In this document: positions 35,448 through 44,530 of the stretch, piece by piece
How positions within the stretch are numbered: the stretch's first letter is position 1
Layout of the letters: the number at the start of each line of letters is the position of its first letter
Assembly (NCBI GenBank): GCA_039680605.1
Contig: JBDKTA010000009.1
Coordinates: 142,498-206,497 of the forward strand
DNA length: 64,000 bases
Direction of reading: 5' to 3'
Origin: Planctomycetaceae bacterium
GTDB taxonomy: Bacteria > Planctomycetota > Phycisphaerae > SM23-33
Notes under the pieces: generated by a model
Database searches by the model: none
Seen by the model: only the letters and a program-made list of their open reading frames with translations
Told to the model about the DNA's origin: nothing
Made by a program: the position numbers and the translations under genes

Positions 35448-36881
35448 TCATCGCTTCGCGATAACATCCTGCACCCAATCGGTGTAGAAGATCCCCTCCT
35501 CGTCCACGCGGCGGTACCCGTGGCCGCCGAAGTAATCCCGCTGCGCCTGGATGAGGTTGGCTGGCAGCCAGTCGCTGCGATGGCTGTCCAGGTACGCCAG
35601 GCTGGCGCCGAAGGCGGGGGCGGCAATGCCAAGTTCAGCCGAGGTGGCCACGATGCGTCGCAGGTCGCCCTGGAGGCCCTCCAGGCGCTGGGCGAACTGC
35701 TCGTCGGCAAGCAGATCCGGCAGGTTGATGTCGCGGGCGAAAGCCTCGCTGATTTCCCGCAGCATCGCCGAGCGGATGATGCACCCGCCCCGCCAGATGC
35801 GGGCGATCGTCGGCAGTTCCAGGTTGTACTCGAACGCCGTCGAGGCCGCATGCATCGCCGCAAATCCTTGCGCGTATACCAGGATCATGCCCGCCTCCAG
35901 CGCGCCGGCCAGGCTTGCGGCCAGGCGCTCGGTCCGGCCGCGATACCGCTGCTGCGGTCCGCCGATCCGTGAGACGGCCGCGGCGACGCGCCGACGATAG
36001 AACGACATGTCGCGCATGACGACAGACACGTCGATCGACGGGGCAGGCACGTGAAGTTCCAGCGTGCTCTGCGAGGTCCACATCCCCGTGCCCATTTGCC
36101 CGGCCTCGTCGAGAATCATGTCGATCAACCGCCCGCCGGTGCGATCGTCCCGGTGGCGGAAGATCTCGGCCGCCGTCTCCACCAGGTAGCTGCTGACCGC
36201 GCCGGCGTTCCACTGCTCAAACGTCTCGACCAGCCGGTCGTTGTCGAACCCCAGGCCGCGCTTCAGGACGTCATAGCACTCTGCGATCAACTGCATCAGG
36301 GCGTACTCGATGCCGTTGTGGACCATCTTGACGTAATGCCCCGCCGACCGCGGACCGATCCACGCGGCGCACGGCTGACCGTCCACATCCGCCGCGACGG
36401 CCTCCAGCAGCGGGCGCACGTGGTCGTATGCGTCCTTGGGCCCGCCGGGCATGATCGACGGACCCCACCGCGCCCCCTGCACCCCGCCGGAGAACCCGAC
36501 GCCCAGCATCACAAGCCCGCTCTGGGCCAGCTCGACGAACCGCCGCTCGGTGTCGCGGAAGTGGCTGTTGCCGCCATCGATGACGATGTCGCCCTTGCCC
36601 AGGTGCGGCCGCAGGCCGGCGATCACCGCGTCGACTTCCGCGCCGGGGGGAACGAAGATCATGATGATGCGGGGCTTTCGCAGCAGGTCGGCCAGTTCGC
36701 CGCCGTGGCGCGCCGCCATGATGCGGCCGCTTCCGCCGGCCTTGGCCAGCAGCGCGTCGACGGCCCCGGCGTCGCGGTCATGCACCGCCACGGCAAAATC
36801 ATGGTCGATGAGATTGAGCACGAAGTTGTGCCCCATGGAACCCAGCCCCACGACCCCCACCTGACAAGGCCCGTCGCTCAT
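35448..36881 (-). CDS. gnd: 6-phosphogluconate dehydrogenase, decarboxylating
   Basis: A 477-residue long-form enzyme of the pentose phosphate pathway (6-phosphogluconate to ribulose-5-phosphate and CO2). The Rossmann site is GLGSMG at 12-17. Substrate-site segments include IDGGNSHFRDTERR, GFSGGVQGARWGPSIMPGG (usual GVSGGEEGARYGPS altered in places) and YVKMVHNGIEYALMQ with the catalytic Lys. After strand 2 the sequence is HDRD (D35, R36, D37) where NADP-specific enzymes have N-R-S/T; an acidic residue here suggests NAD use. MSDGPC is the likely start, behind a G-rich ribosome site; upstream residues are the palindromic element. It converges on the NtrC-type gene. Confidence 0.92.
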   Translation of the reverse strand: MSDGPCQVGVVGLGSMGHNFVLNLIDHDFAVAVHDRDAGAVDALLAKAGGSGRIMAARHGGELADLLRKPRIIMIFVPPGAEVDAVIAGLRPHLGKGDIVIDGGNSHFRDTERRFVELAQSGLVMLGVGFSGGVQGARWGPSIMPGGPKDAYDHVRPLLEAVAADVDGQPCAAWIGPRSAGHYVKMVHNGIEYALMQLIAECYDVLKRGLGFDNDRLVETFEQWNAGAVSSYLVETAAEIFRHRDDRTGGRLIDMILDEAGQMGTGMWTSQSTLELHVPAPSIDVSVVMRDMSFYRRRVAAAVSRIGGPQQRYRGRTERLAASLAGALEAGMILVYAQGFAAMHAASTAFEYNLELPTIARIWRGGCIIRSAMLREISEAFARDINLPDLLADEQFAQRLEGLQGDLRRIVATSAELGIAAPAFGASLAYLDSHRSDWLPANLIQAQRDYFGGHGYRRVDEEGIFYTDWVQDVIAKR

Positions 36882-36929
36882 GGCCGCCCCCTTTCCGCCC
36901 CAGTAATGATATCCCTTCAGTGACGGGCA

Positions 36930-37086
36930 GGGGAAAAGCCGCGGCGGAGGCACCAAGTATTCATCAAAGCCGTTGTGTGGCTTTGATGAATACTTGCCTT
37001 AACCAACGGTAAATGGCCCTAAATGAAGAAGCAATTCACACAACGAATTGCTTCTTCATTTAGTGCCTCCGCCGCGGCTTTTATCC
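36930..37086. repeat. Three-way palindromic element, copy 3 (complete)
   Basis: Same plan as copy 1. Outer arms AAAAGCCGCGGCGGAGGCAC (36934-36953) with 37063-37082, perfect 20 bp; hairpin A 36954-36971 with 36979-36996, perfect 18 bp; a 22-base linker; hairpin B 37019-37037 with 37045-37063, perfect 19 bp. Relative to copy 1, a stem pair in hairpin B changes from T-A to C-G on both sides (GAAGTAATT to GAAGCAATT), and one in the outer stem from GTC/GAC to GCC/GGC. Loops and linker differ freely. It lies between divergent gnd and the Gfo/Idh gene. Confidence 0.95.
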
Positions 37087-37116
37087 AAGAGCGTGGCCGC
37101 GGGTGGTATGGCGCTC

Positions 37117-37122
37117 TATAAT
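37117..37122 (+). promoter_or_regulatory. -10 box of the Gfo/Idh gene
   Basis: TATAAT at 37117-37122, 30 bases before the ATG at 37153. The -35 position (TGGCCG, 37094-37099) matches poorly. Confidence 0.4.
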
Positions 37123-37152
37123 CTGCCGCGTCAACACTTGGAGACGACCATC

Positions 37153-38184
37153 ATGAACGTCGGCATTCTGGGCTTTGCGCATGGCCACGTCGGGGCGTAT
37201 TGCGGGCAGTGGAAGAACAACCCGCAGATGGGCATCACCGTGACGGCCGGGTGGGACCACGACCCGGCGCGGGCGACGGGCGCGGGCGAGACCTTTGCCA
37301 TCAAGATTTGCGGAACGCCACAGGACCTGCTGGCCCGCGGCGACGTCGATGCCGTCGTCATCGCGGCGGAAACCAACCGCCACGCGGAACTGGTCGAGCT
37401 GGCAGCCGCGGCGGGCAAGAGCATCGTTCTGCAGAAACCCATGGCGCTGACGCTGGATGAGGCCGACCGCATCGTCGCCGCCGTGGACGCCCACGCCGTG
37501 GCGTTCACGCTGGCCTGGCAGATGCGCGTGGACGCCGAGAACCTCAAGATGAAGGCGATGGTGGACTCGGGCGTTTTGGGGCGCATCTGCATGGTGCGGC
37601 GCCGCCACGGCCTGGCGACGCACACCTGGGGCGGGTTCGAGAACTCCTGGCACGCCGATCCGGCAGCCAATCGCGACATCTGGGCAGACGATTCCTCGCA
37701 CGCGATCGACTTCATCTACTGGCTGCTGGGCATGCCCGCCAGCGTGACGGCAGAGCTTGCCACGCTGATCAATCCGAAGGTTCCTAACGACAACGGCATC
37801 GCCGTCTTTCGCTATGCGGGCGGACCGCTGGCGGAGGTCGGCTGCTCGTTCACGTGCGTGGCCGGCGAGAACACCACCGAGATCGTGGGCGAAAAGGGCG
37901 TGATCGTGCAAAACTTCGGCGACGGCCCCAGCGCCAATAATCCCCGCCCCGCCGGGGCGATCAGCCTTAAATGGTTCCTTCAGGACAGCGGTCAGTGGAC
38001 CGTCTCCGACGTGCCCGGCTGCGATAACCAGGGCGTGCGGATCGCGGCGTTGGCGGCCCCGCTGGCCGAGTTTCTCCAAGGCCGCCGAGGCCCCATCGCC
38101 ACCGCCGCCGAAGGGCGCGACGTGTTGCGGATCGTGCTGGCAACGTACGAGTCAAGCTGCACCGGCCGACGCGTGGCACTGTAA
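37153..38184 (+). CDS. Gfo/Idh/MocA-family oxidoreductase
   Basis: A 343-residue NAD(P)-dependent dehydrogenase-like protein. The Rossmann motif is NVGILGFAHGHVGAY (residues 2-16), with FAH replacing the usual glycine pattern. LQKPMALT (K95) corresponds to the EKP motif, with Gln for Glu. The C-terminal alpha/beta domain has WADDSSHAIDFIYWLLG, where the His is a usual catalytic candidate. Members act on sugars and inositols; the substrate is not readable. Start at ATG 37153 with GGAG upstream. No sugar-transport gene is next to it. Confidence 0.85.
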   Translation: MNVGILGFAHGHVGAYCGQWKNNPQMGITVTAGWDHDPARATGAGETFAIKICGTPQDLLARGDVDAVVIAAETNRHAELVELAAAAGKSIVLQKPMALTLDEADRIVAAVDAHAVAFTLAWQMRVDAENLKMKAMVDSGVLGRICMVRRRHGLATHTWGGFENSWHADPAANRDIWADDSSHAIDFIYWLLGMPASVTAELATLINPKVPNDNGIAVFRYAGGPLAEVGCSFTCVAGENTTEIVGEKGVIVQNFGDGPSANNPRPAGAISLKWFLQDSGQWTVSDVPGCDNQGVRIAALAAPLAEFLQGRRGPIATAAEGRDVLRIVLATYESSCTGRRVAL

Positions 38185-38264
38185 CCGCTACCGTGAGCGG
38201 TCGCGCGGAGCAAGCTCCGCCGCTAACGCTGCCAGCTCTCGCCTTTGCGGAGAACCTGTACGCC

Positions 38265-38681
38265 CTACTTGGTCTTGAGGATGTCGCGAATCTCCGTCAG
38301 GAGCAGTTCCTGCTTGGTCGCGGGGGGCGCTGCCGGCGCGGGCGCGGGAGGCTTGCGCCAGAGGCGGTTGACCATCTTGACCATCACGAAGACGGCCAGG
38401 GCGATGATGATGAACTCCACGACCGTATTGACGAACACGCCGTAGCTGATCGCCACTTCGGCGGTTGGCTTTCCGGCGGCATCGGTCGCCGCTCGCTTGA
38501 GGACGACCTTGTAAGACGAGAAGTCCAAGCCGCCCGTGATCCAGCCCAGCGGCGGCATGATGACGTTGTTGACCAGGGACGTGACGATCTTGCCAAAGGC
38601 CACGCCGATGATGATTCCGACGGCCATGTCCACAACATTGCCCCGCAGGGCAAAGGCTTTGAACTCGTCGATCCATTTCAT
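38265..38681 (-). CDS. mscL: Large-conductance mechanosensitive channel MscL
   Basis: A 138-residue inner-membrane channel that opens on osmotic down-shock. The N-terminal helix and TM1 read MKWIDEFKAFALRGNVVDMAVGIIIGVAFGKIVTSLVNNVIMPPLG, the strongest family signature; TM2 is VNTVVEFIIIALAVFVMVKMVN. A Pro/Ala hinge precedes the C-terminal bundle EILLTEIRDILKTK (read ELLLTEIRDIL). The start at 38681 fits the family. Two small GC hairpins follow the stop (ACCGCT/AGCGGT, GCGGAGC/GCTCCGC). Confidence 0.96.
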   Translation of the reverse strand: MKWIDEFKAFALRGNVVDMAVGIIIGVAFGKIVTSLVNNVIMPPLGWITGGLDFSSYKVVLKRAATDAAGKPTAEVAISYGVFVNTVVEFIIIALAVFVMVKMVNRLWRKPPAPAPAAPPATKQELLLTEIRDILKTK

Positions 38682-38805
38682 GAGACACCTGTCCTCTGCT
38701 CTGGGAATAGACGCCGAATTATAGCCTGTCAAAAGACTTGTCACAAAGCTGGAAAACGGCCGCCATGGCACCGCGGAACCTGGCTTCCATCATTCTGTCA
38801 TTCCA

Positions 38806-39738
38806 CTACTGCAGGCTTTGCAGGCGGCGGATGCGGTCGGCGATGGGCGGGTGGCTGTCGAAGACGCTTGCGGAACGTTCCTCGAAGTGCTTGATCGGAT
38901 GCACGATGTACAGCGGGGCCGTGGCGCGGTTGGCGACCTCGAGCACTTCGGGGTCCTCGGAAAGCTTGGCCAGGGCGCTCTGCAATCCGCGGGCATTGCG
39001 GGTGAGTTCGACGCTTCCGGCGTCGGCGAGGTACTCCCGCTGGCGCGACAGGGCCATCTCGATAATCTTGGCCAGGATGGGCGCCACAATCGCCAGCACC
39101 AGCGCCAGGATCAGCAGGATGATCTGCGCCCCTCCCCCGCCGCTATCGCGGCTGTTGCTGCGCCGCCGCCCGCGCCCGCTGTACCAGAGGCTGCGCAGGA
39201 AGACGTCGCACAGCATCACCAGCACGCCGACCATCACGGCCATCAGCATCGCGTAGCGGATGTCGTAATTCCGCACGTGTGAGAGCTCATGGGCCAGCAC
39301 GCCCTGCAGTTCCTCTCGCGTGAGCTTCTCGCGCAGCCCGGTGGTGATAGCCACGGCCGCATGGGCGGGGTCACGGCCGGTGGCAAAGGCGTTCATGGCG
39401 CTGTCGTCGATGAGATAGACCCGAGGCATTGGCACGCCGCCGGCCAGGCTCAGTTCTTCGACGACGTTGAACAGTTGCGGATCGTCGCCCTTGGAAATTT
39501 CCCGGGCCGAACTCATCGACAGCAGCGCCGACGAGCCGCCATAGAAGCTGATCAGCGTCAGGATGAAGGCGATCAGACCGGCGCCGAACGCCACCGTGAT
39601 CCCGAAGGCGTCCGTCCCGCCCCAGGCCCAGCCGATGAGGTACCCCACCGCGATGAAGAACAGCATGAACACGCCAATCAGCACCACGCTGTTGCGCTTA
39701 TTGCGGGCGATCAACGTTCTGAATGTTTCAACTGGCAT
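38806..39738 (-). CDS. htpX: HtpX-like membrane zinc metalloprotease (M48)
   Basis: A 310-residue integral membrane protease for quality control of membrane proteins. Zinc site HELSH (in GVLAHELSHVRNYD) with the third ligand Glu in SRQREYLADAGS. Membrane helices occur at about residues 18-45 and 45-75, and two more follow the zinc site (AMLMAVMVGVLVMLC, IILLILALVLAIVAPIL). It forms a probable operon with lemA just upstream, separated only by a palindromic repeat. The start at 39738 has MPVETF; six earlier residues are repeat-derived. Confidence 0.93.
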   Translation of the reverse strand: MPVETFRTLIARNKRNSVVLIGVFMLFFIAVGYLIGWAWGGTDAFGITVAFGAGLIAFILTLISFYGGSSALLSMSSAREISKGDDPQLFNVVEELSLAGGVPMPRVYLIDDSAMNAFATGRDPAHAAVAITTGLREKLTREELQGVLAHELSHVRNYDIRYAMLMAVMVGVLVMLCDVFLRSLWYSGRGRRRSNSRDSGGGGAQIILLILALVLAIVAPILAKIIEMALSRQREYLADAGSVELTRNARGLQSALAKLSEDPEVLEVANRATAPLYIVHPIKHFEERSASVFDSHPPIADRIRRLQSLQ

Positions 39739-39749
39739 GGGCGGCACCG

Positions 39750-39802
39750 GTGGCACAGCCTTTCCAGGCTGTGTCGGTCACGGGCTGGAAAGCCTGTGCC
39801 AC
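39750..39802. repeat. Paired CACAGCC/GGCTGTG palindrome between lemA and htpX
   Basis: GTGGCACAGCCTTTCCAGGC... faces ...GGGCTGGAAAGCCTGTGCCAC around TGTCGGTC. Almost the same composite as 7711-7765 in addA. It touches the lemA stop codon. Confidence 0.9.
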
Positions 39803-40362
39803 TAGAACTTCACTTTTGGTGCTTCACGTTCGGCGGGTGCTTCGAGCTCGAAATATTCCCGGATCGTGAAACCGAACATTCCTGCCACCATGTTGCTCGG
39901 GAACGTCTGAACGGCGCTATTGTAGATCGCCGTCGAGTCATTGTAGTGCTGGCGGGCGAAGGCGATGTTGTTCTCGGTATGGCTGAGTTCTTCCTGCAGG
40001 TGCTGGAAGTTCTCGTTGGCTTTGAGGTTGGGGTACGCCTCGGACAGGGCGAAAATCTGCCTCAGGGCGCCGGTGAGCATGTTCTCGGCCTGGGCCTTTT
40101 CCGCCACGCCGGTGGCGCTGCTGGCGGCGTTTCGCGCGGCGATGACGGCCTCGAGCGTGTTCTTCTCGTGGGCGGCGTAACCCTTGACGGTCTCGACGAG
40201 GTTGGGGATCAGGTCATAACGGCGCTTGAGCTGGACGTCGATCTGGCTCCAGGCCTCCTGCGTCATGATGCGCTTGCGCACCAGGCTGTTGTAGAGACCG
40301 ATCAGCATGACCGCCCCAAGCACCACCGCCGCCAGAATGACAATGAGCAACGGGCCCATCAT
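39802..40362 (-). CDS. lemA: LemA family protein
   Basis: A 186-residue protein with one N-terminal membrane helix (GPLLIVILAAVVLGAVMLIGLYNSLV) and a helical-bundle body. Family segments: QEAWSQIDVQLKRRYDLIPNLVETVKGYAAHE, FALSEAYPNLKANENFQHLQEELSHTENNIAFARQHYNDSTAIYN and FPSNMVAGMFGF. LemA is commonly paired with HtpX or other M48 proteases, as here, but its function is unsettled. The first ATG at 40362 lies behind GGAAAGG. Confidence 0.95.
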   Translation of the reverse strand: MMGPLLIVILAAVVLGAVMLIGLYNSLVRKRIMTQEAWSQIDVQLKRRYDLIPNLVETVKGYAAHEKNTLEAVIAARNAASSATGVAEKAQAENMLTGALRQIFALSEAYPNLKANENFQHLQEELSHTENNIAFARQHYNDSTAIYNSAVQTFPSNMVAGMFGFTIREYFELEAPAEREAPKVKF

Positions 40363-40411
40363 GATGTTTGCCTTTCCCTGCCGCGTCGGGAGCTCTCGGC
40401 AGCATGCCATT

Positions 40412-40440
40412 ATGTTACGCGGCCGGTGGGCCTCTGGCAA
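40412..40440 (-). promoter_or_regulatory. Putative promoter of lemA-htpX
   Basis: On the minus strand TTGCCA (40435-40440), 17 bases, TAACAT (40412-40417), about 50 bases before the lemA start. A TATAAT at 40460-40465 on the plus strand may serve the divergent gene at 40498. Confidence 0.55.
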
Positions 40441-40497
40441 CCCACTGCCCCGCGGCGGCTATAATTCAAAGCCTCATTGCAGGAGAGGAGAGGGTTC

Positions 40498-41484
40498 ATG
40501 AACGCCGCATCTTTCACAGGCGTGGCGCTGCTGCTTGCCGCGGCGACGACCGCCCACGCCCAGCAGGCGGCCACCGCCCCGGCCAACGATCACGCGCGGT
40601 TCATCCGCGATACGCTGCGAGAGGTAACCTTGGAAAAGGACGACCCATACCCGGCGGCCAGCAAACTCGCCAGCCGCGGCAGTGCGATCAGCTCGGCCCT
40701 GGCGCAAGCCCTGGCCAGCCCCGACCAGCTTGCCGCCGCCGGTGAAATACCGGGCGCCGGACCCAACGATCCGCGCGTGGAACTGCTGACCCAGTTGCGG
40801 ATGCGGGCGCTGAAGATGGCCGCTACCCAGATCACGCTGGGGTTCGACCCTATCGCCGCGATCGCCCGATGGGCCGCCGCCCGAGACGACGACCGCCCCG
40901 GCGGGCGCACGCTTCCGGCACGCGTGGTGCGCCTGGAGATTCCCGTTCTCCAGCAGGTGCTCCCGGGGTACCTCTTCTACCAGATGATCGTGCCCGGTCC
41001 GCGCGTCGAGTACGGTCAGGGCGTCTGGCCGTCGCAGAATATCTTCGTGGTGGACGAAAAGGCCCGCGTCTGGCGCATCGCCCGCCCGTTGACGCTGCAG
41101 CGGTTCTTCGGCCGCGCCATGATGCCCGTGCGCGACATGGCTTCGGCCAGGCTGACAGCCGCGGCATGGGCCGTTCTGGCGTCGGTGCTGGCCAACGACG
41201 GATACTACCGCTTCAGCAATCCGGTGGACGACGCTGCGGCCATCGTCATGCCCGGCGGCGGATATCAGGCAAGCGCGCGGACGGCCGCAGTGGCTCAGAG
41301 CGAGGGAGGGGGCGACTCGGGCTTCCTTGAAGCGACCTTGACCTTCGACGGCGCCGGTCATCTGACGGGCGTGACGCAGAAGAACCGCCTCGTGCCGGGC
41401 GAGCGCCCCGAGGGCGTCGCCAGCCCGACCACCCGCCCCGCCGGGAAGGGACAACCCAATTCAAAGAGTGCGGATCACAGATAG
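40498..41484 (+). CDS. Exported protein of unknown function
   Basis: A 328-residue protein not recognised as a member of any family. A signal peptide is clear (SFTGVALLLAAATTAHAQQ). The body has mixed helices and strands, with VVRLEIPVLQQVLPGYLFYQMIVPGPRVEYGQG in the middle and a C-terminal FLEATLTFDGAGHLTGVTQKNR. The tail is low-complexity. AGGAGAGGAGAGGG stands before the ATG, and TATAAT is about 33 bases upstream. It is divergent from lemA and convergent with the phytase gene, so probably monocistronic. Confidence 0.7.
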   Translation: MNAASFTGVALLLAAATTAHAQQAATAPANDHARFIRDTLREVTLEKDDPYPAASKLASRGSAISSALAQALASPDQLAAAGEIPGAGPNDPRVELLTQLRMRALKMAATQITLGFDPIAAIARWAAARDDDRPGGRTLPARVVRLEIPVLQQVLPGYLFYQMIVPGPRVEYGQGVWPSQNIFVVDEKARVWRIARPLTLQRFFGRAMMPVRDMASARLTAAAWAVLASVLANDGYYRFSNPVDDAAAIVMPGGGYQASARTAAVAQSEGGGDSGFLEATLTFDGAGHLTGVTQKNRLVPGERPEGVASPTTRPAGKGQPNSKSADHR

Positions 41485-41496
41485 TCGAACCACAAG

Positions 41497-42546
41497 TTAC
41501 TTGCCCAGCGCTTTGAGCACGTCAGCCCACGATGCCAGGACGTTGGGGCAGATCTTCCGATCGCGTCCGGTATGACAGATGAAGATGCCCTTGGGGAACC
41601 GCGGGCCCATGTCGCCGGCGATGCAGTCGATCCCGTCGGTCTCTGTCACGCCGGCGACGGAAAATGTGCCCACGTACGCGTACGGCGGCTTGCGGTCGAA
41701 CACGTTGAACGTGTTGCTGCCCTGGCTGGAGGCGATGAGATAACCCTCGGTCTCGCTGGTGGGGTATATCGTCAAACCTTCGACATCCGGCTTGAGACCG
41801 TTGACGCCGGTCTTGGCGGCCACCTTGATATCCTTGGCGCCGTCGGGCTCGGCGTCATAGTAGAAGATGCCCTGGCGTTCGTTGGCGACGAAGAGCGTGC
41901 CGTTGGCGTCGTCGGCCACGGCGCCTTCGGCAAAGCCCGCCCGCAGGTTGCGCACGTGCTTATGCGTGACCTTGCCCTTGCCGTCATCGAAGAGCTCGTG
42001 CTGCTCGACAGTGCTCTTTTTGGAGGTGGTGAAGAAGTAGAACTTGCCGCTCTTGCGGCTGTGATAGAGCGTGCCGCCGTAGTTGTCGCCGGTGTTGATG
42101 TTTTCGTCGTCGATGCGGACGAGCTGGCGTTTGTCCGGGTCGACCTTATAGACGCGCAGCTTGAAGTTTTTGTTCTGCCGCTGATTGTGTACGATGATAT
42201 CGACCTTCTGGCCCCCCAGGGGGAAACCTGTCCGCGAGTCGATATTGCCCGGGAACGGCGCGTCGATCGACTGCAGGAGCTTGCCCTCCATGTCGTACAC
42301 GAACACCTTATTGGCGTACTTGTCGGATGTGATGATCAGGCTCTTGCTCGCGTCTTTCGCGTCGCGCCAGAAGCACATGTCGTCCTGGTCGAACACGCCG
42401 TCGCCCTTGAGCGTCATCAGCGGCTTGACCGGCCCGCTGGCCGCGGCGGGCTGCGTGACTGGGGCCGGCGGCGGACTCTGGGCCATCAGCGCAAGGGACA
42501 TAATGGCGATCAACAACGAACCGGTGATTACGCGTCTGGCGGTCAT
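41497..42546 (-). CDS. Secreted beta-propeller phytase-like protein
   Basis: A 349-residue exported protein with a signal peptide (RRVITGSLLIAIMSLALMAQS). The family pattern of beta-propeller phytases is visible: DDMCFWRDAKDASKSLIITSDKYANKVFVYD, GFAEGAVADDANGTLFVANERQGIFYYD, DVEGLTIYPTSETEGYLIASSQGSNTFNVFDR and ETDGIDC followed by FPKGIFICHTGRD. Acidic residues in these loops bind calcium in the family. It would release phosphate from inositol phosphates outside the cytoplasm. AAGGAG lies before the ATG. Same strand as the MacB-type permease, 90 bases downstream of it. Confidence 0.85.
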   Translation of the reverse strand: MTARRVITGSLLIAIMSLALMAQSPPPAPVTQPAAASGPVKPLMTLKGDGVFDQDDMCFWRDAKDASKSLIITSDKYANKVFVYDMEGKLLQSIDAPFPGNIDSRTGFPLGGQKVDIIVHNQRQNKNFKLRVYKVDPDKRQLVRIDDENINTGDNYGGTLYHSRKSGKFYFFTTSKKSTVEQHELFDDGKGKVTHKHVRNLRAGFAEGAVADDANGTLFVANERQGIFYYDAEPDGAKDIKVAAKTGVNGLKPDVEGLTIYPTSETEGYLIASSQGSNTFNVFDRKPPYAYVGTFSVAGVTETDGIDCIAGDMGPRFPKGIFICHTGRDRKICPNVLASWADVLKALGK

Positions 42547-42636
42547 GGATGACTCCTTCTGAGAGGGTTTAACCCACAGCGCGGCACGTGACGGCCGCGG
42601 AACTTCAAAATCCCGCCCGCACGCGTTTGGCCGCCA

Positions 42637-43860
42637 CTATTCATAGCGGAGAGCGGTCACCGGATCGAGCCGGCTGGCGCGGTAGGCGGGGTAGAGGCCG
42701 CTGACGAGCCCGACGGCCGTCGCGACGGCGATCGACAGCACCACCACCCACCACTGCAGTCTGGCGTCGAGGGCGACGAACGATTCGACCGCTGCTGCGA
42801 TTCCGGCCATCAGCCCCCAGCCCAGCAGCAGGCCCGCCAGCCCGCCGCCGAGGGTCAGCACCAGCGCCTCGACGAGGAACTGGAGCATGATGTCCCAGTC
42901 CTTGGCGCCCAGGGCCTTGCGGATGCCGATCTCGCGCGTGCGCTCGGCGACGGTAGCGAGCATGATGTTCATGATGCCGATGCCGCCGACGATGAGGCTG
43001 ATGCCCGCCACCGTGCCCAGGAACACCGTCAGGACCACGCTGACGGTCTTGAACGTTTCGAGGAACTCGGTGATGTTCTCGACGTTGAAGTCGTCTTTGG
43101 CGTCGGGGCGCAGACGGTGGCGCTGGCGCAGGAGCTTGCCGATCTCTTCCATCACCGGCGCGAGCTGTTCCTTGGTCTGGGCCTCGACGGCGATGTACTG
43201 CACGAACGTGCGGGCGGGGGGCAGTTGCTTCATCGCCGTCGTGTACGGGATGAAAACCTGGTCGTCGGGATTCATGCGCCCCTGGGAGCCCTTGGGGCGC
43301 GTCACGCCGATGACCTGGAACCCGATGTCGCGAATCTTGATCGTGCGGCCGACGGGGTCCTGGCTTCCGAAGATCTCCGTGGCGGTAACGGGGCCGATGA
43401 CGGCCACGCGGGCGCCGCGCGCGACCTCCATGTCGCTGAAGACGCGTCCGCCCTGGAGGGTGTAGTTCTGGATGGAGAACATCGACGGCGCCACGCCGGT
43501 GATGCCCGCGGTATTGGAGTTTCGATTTCCGGACTTCACCTGCCCGCTGTTGAGCGAGGCGGGGCTGACCGCCTTGACGCCCGGAAGGGAGAGAATGGCC
43601 TCGGCGTCTTCGGGGGTGAGCGTCTGAACGCTGCTGCGGGCGCCCATCCCGGGCCCGCCGCGCTGGCCGGGCCTGACGAACAGCAGGTTCGTCCCCAGGG
43701 CGCTGATCTGCCCGCTGATCTTGTTGGAAAAGGCGCTGCCCAGGCTGAGCATGGCGATGACCGCCCCGACGCCGATGATCACCCCCAGCATCGTCAAGGC
43801 GGTGCGGAGCTTGTTCATCGCCAGCGAGTTCAACGAGATTTTCAGCGTCGTCAGCAGCAT
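42637..43860 (-). CDS. macB: MacB-type ABC transporter permease
   Basis: A 407-residue permease with one N-terminal and three C-terminal membrane helices and a large periplasmic part between (MacB-PCD and FtsX domains). Typical start: KISLNSLAMNKLRTALTMLGVIIGVGAVIAMLSLG; typical end: VGGIGIMNIMLATVAERTREIGIRKALGAK. ATPase and adaptor genes precede it on the same strand, making a three-part tripartite-exporter set. It begins one base after the ATPase stop codon. The cargo could be peptides, lipids or toxic compounds. Confidence 0.93.
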   Translation of the reverse strand: MLLTTLKISLNSLAMNKLRTALTMLGVIIGVGAVIAMLSLGSAFSNKISGQISALGTNLLFVRPGQRGGPGMGARSSVQTLTPEDAEAILSLPGVKAVSPASLNSGQVKSGNRNSNTAGITGVAPSMFSIQNYTLQGGRVFSDMEVARGARVAVIGPVTATEIFGSQDPVGRTIKIRDIGFQVIGVTRPKGSQGRMNPDDQVFIPYTTAMKQLPPARTFVQYIAVEAQTKEQLAPVMEEIGKLLRQRHRLRPDAKDDFNVENITEFLETFKTVSVVLTVFLGTVAGISLIVGGIGIMNIMLATVAERTREIGIRKALGAKDWDIMLQFLVEALVLTLGGGLAGLLLGWGLMAGIAAAVESFVALDARLQWWVVVLSIAVATAVGLVSGLYPAYRASRLDPVTALRYE

Positions 43861-43861
43861 G

Positions 43862-44521
43862 TCACACCATCTGCCCGTCGCGCAGGTGAATCTTGCGCGG
43901 GCAGTACTCCGCCACGTCCGATTCGTGCGTGACGATCAGGACGGTGCGCCCTTCTTCGGTGTTCAGCCGCGTCATCAGGTCCATGATGTCGTGGCTGGTC
44001 GCCGAGTCGAGATTTCCGGTCGGCTCGTCGGCGAGCAAGATCGCCGGGTCGGTCACCAGCGCCCGGGCGATGGCCACGCGCTGGTTCTGCCCGCCGCTGA
44101 GCTGGCTGGGCCGATGCCCCATCCGGTCGCCCAGGCCAAGCCGCTCGAGCATGGTCTGGGCGCGCTTCCGCGTCGAGCGCGAGGCATGCTGGTACAGCAG
44201 CGGCAGCTCGACGTTCTCCAGGGCGGTCAGCCGCGGCAGGAGGTTGAAACTCTGGAACACAAACCCGATCTGGCGGTTGCGCACCTCTGCCAGGCGGTCC
44301 TTCGACAGACCCGCGACGTTCTGGTCGGCCAGGAAATAGCTGCCGCTGTCGGGGCTGTCTAGGCAGCCCAGGATGTGCATCAGCGTGCTCTTGCCGCTGC
44401 CGGAGGACCCGACGATGGCGGCCATCTCGCCGGTGCGAATCTCCAGCGAGACGCCCCGCAGGGCCCGGATCTCCTGCGAGTCCATCCGGTAGGTCTTGGT
44501 AATGTCTTCCAGGCGGATCAT
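43862..44521 (-). CDS. MacB-type ABC transporter ATP-binding protein
   Basis: A 219-residue ATPase of the LolD/MacB group. Walker A GSSGSGKST, Q-loop FVFQSFNLLPRLTALENVELPLLY, signature QLSGGQNQRVAIARAL, Walker B ILLADEPTGNLDS and switch His in VTHESD are all present. MIRLEDITKTY is the likely start at 44521, though no good ribosome site is seen; upstream in-frame codons are repeat sequence (44531-44574). In MacB of E. coli ATPase and permease are fused; here they are separate genes. Confidence 0.93.
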   Translation of the reverse strand: MIRLEDITKTYRMDSQEIRALRGVSLEIRTGEMAAIVGSSGSGKSTLMHILGCLDSPDSGSYFLADQNVAGLSKDRLAEVRNRQIGFVFQSFNLLPRLTALENVELPLLYQHASRSTRKRAQTMLERLGLGDRMGHRPSQLSGGQNQRVAIARALVTDPAILLADEPTGNLDSATSHDIMDLMTRLNTEEGRTVLIVTHESDVAEYCPRKIHLRDGQMV

Positions 44522-44530
44522 AATTCGTGT

